From contig JAPLGY010000164.1 in NCBI GenBank assembly GCA_026389955.1, forward strand, positions 1 through 8,815: a stretch of 8,815 nucleotides of DNA, given 5' to 3'. This stretch comes from Caldilinea sp. (GTDB lineage: Bacteria > Chloroflexota > Anaerolineae > Caldilineales > Caldilineaceae). The position numbers and the translations under genes are program-made. The notes under the pieces were generated by a model. The model saw only the letters and a list, made by a program, of their open reading frames with translations, was not told the origin of the DNA and did no database searches. Positions 7,951 to 8,815 of the stretch are shown piece by piece (positions within the stretch are counted from its first letter, which is position 1; each line of letters begins with the position of its first letter).

Positions 7951-8815
7951 TCACAAGTTGGCCAGCGTGTGCCGATAGACCTGGATCGTTGCAGCAGCGC
8001 TGCGCCGCCAGGAAAAGCGCTGCGCCTGTTCCAGACCACGCTGGCGCAGAAGCTGCTGCACCCCAGGCTGACCTACAACCCAATCCAACGCTGCCACCAG
8101 TGCCTCACACACCTGGGGAGGAAACAGACAGGCCGCCTCGCCAGCCACCTCGCTGACCCCAGGCGCCTGGCTGCAAATGACCGGCGTCCCGCTCGCCATC
8201 GCCTCCAACACCGGCAGACCAAATCCTTCAAACAAACTGGGATAGACAAACGCTTCGGCGGCCGCGTACCAATCCGGCAGTTCCTCGGCAGGCACAAAGC
8301 CGGGCACAAGCACACATTCCTCCAGCCCCAGCGCAGCCATCTGCTGAAAAATGGTCGTGTAATACCACCCCTTGGCACCCGCCAACACCAACTTGACCGA
8401 CCGCTCCGCAGGAGAACAGTGTTGGCGCCAACGGGCAAACGCTTGCAGCAACAGCTCAAGATTTTTGCGCGGCTCCAACGTCCCCACATACAACAGATAG
8501 CGTTCTGGCAGACCGGAGCGCTGGCGGAAGGCCTGCTTCTGGGCCGCTGAACGCAGACCAAACCGCTCGGCAACCCCGTTGTAGACCACGGTGACCCGTT
8601 CCGCAGGAAGGGCAAAAAAATGCTGCAGATCAGCCGCCGTCTGCTGGCTGACTGCGATCACATGCGCTGCCCGGCGCACGCTGGCCCGGCAAAGAGCAGT
8701 CAAATAGAACCGCTTGAAAGGAGGCAGCGTGCCAGGCGCCCGCACAAACGCCAGGTCATGGACCGTGACCACCGCAGGAGAGCGGGTCGCCAGCGGCAGC
8801 ACATTCACCATCCCA
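7951..8815 (-). CDS. GT4 family glycosyltransferase (5' end outside window)
   Basis: The C-terminal 287 or so residues of a retaining GT-B glycosyltransferase of family GT4 (Glycos_transf_1). An ATG at 8811 exists, but the frame stays open to the right edge and the protein there begins at VLPL...VVTVHDLAF. That stretch normally follows about 80-100 residues of N-terminal domain, so the true start lies beyond the window. Numbering from 8811, motifs are VYNGV (76-80), LLYVGTLEPRKNLELLLQAF (106-125) with the donor-binding Arg-Lys, KLVLAGAKGWY (140-150), and PSLFEGFGLPVLEAMASGTP (191-210). The last contains the EX7E pair Glu195 and Glu203. Such enzymes add hexoses to lipid-linked glycans at the cytoplasmic face. 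It ends 46 nt before the WbaP-like gene and probably shares its transcript, so it may act on that enzyme's product. Donor and acceptor are unknown. Confidence 0.93.
   Translation of the reverse strand, partial: GMVNVLPLATRSPAVVTVHDLAFVRAPGTLPPFKRFYLTALCRASVRRAAHVIAVSQQTAADLQHFFALPAERVTVVYNGVAERFGLRSAAQKQAFRQRSGLPERYLLYVGTLEPRKNLELLLQAFARWRQHCSPAERSVKLVLAGAKGWYYTTIFQQMAALGLEECVLVPGFVPAEELPDWYAAAEAFVYPSLFEGFGLPVLEAMASGTPVICSQAPGVSEVAGEAACLFPPQVCEALVAALDWVVGQPGVQQLLRQRGLEQAQRFSWRRSAAATIQVYRHTLANL

Noticed and set aside
8809..8811. ATG at 8811 as the true start of the GT4 gene
   Set aside because: The protein would lack most of the N-terminal GT-B domain, and the frame continues open to the window edge, so the gene is better read as truncated.

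Overview
The window looks like chromosomal DNA from a GC-rich bacterium, most probably a Chloroflexota (Anaerolineae/Caldilineae-like). This rests on the general feel of the proteins: a CapA-type lipoprotein with an extra binding-protein-like domain, a GH-like membrane protein, and an MGDG-synthase-like glycosyltransferase. It is an inference from memory of such proteins, not a database result. No mobile element, CRISPR array, rRNA or tRNA is visible.

Layout. On the minus strand at 1-1404 lies the 5' part of a large lipoprotein gene that runs off the left edge: a PstS-like domain followed by a CapA/PgsA-type metallophosphatase-like domain. Diverging from it on the plus strand is a MurJ/MviN lipid II flippase homologue (1522-3153). 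The roughly 120-200 bp between them carries interleaved candidate promoters for both directions. After murJ come three 10-bp tandem repeats, a near-consensus sigma70 promoter, and a YugP-type membrane zinc metallopeptidase (3286-3975) with the only strong Shine-Dalgarno in the window. A 174-bp gap follows, holding a long hairpin. Next is a membrane-anchored glycoside-hydrolase-like protein (4150-5193) that keeps an Asn-Glu-Pro motif but appears to have lost the second catalytic glutamate.

From 5205 to the right edge everything is on the minus strand. Read in transcription order, these are a GT4 glycosyltransferase whose 5' end lies outside the window (8815-7951), a WbaP-type polyprenyl-phosphate sugar-phosphate transferase (7904-6357), and an MGDG-synthase/UgtP-like GT28 glycosyltransferase (6350-5205). 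The gaps of 46 and 6 nt suggest one operon.

The common theme is the cell envelope. MurJ flips a lipid-linked precursor. The WbaP-like enzyme primes a lipid-linked glycan that the GT4 enzyme would extend. The GT28 enzyme glycosylates a diacylglycerol-type lipid. The lipoprotein, peptidase and GH-like protein sit in or outside the membrane. I do not see a clear undescribed defence or mobile system. The most unusual items are the fused CapA-like lipoprotein with altered motifs, the nucleophile-less GH-like protein and the intergenic hairpin.
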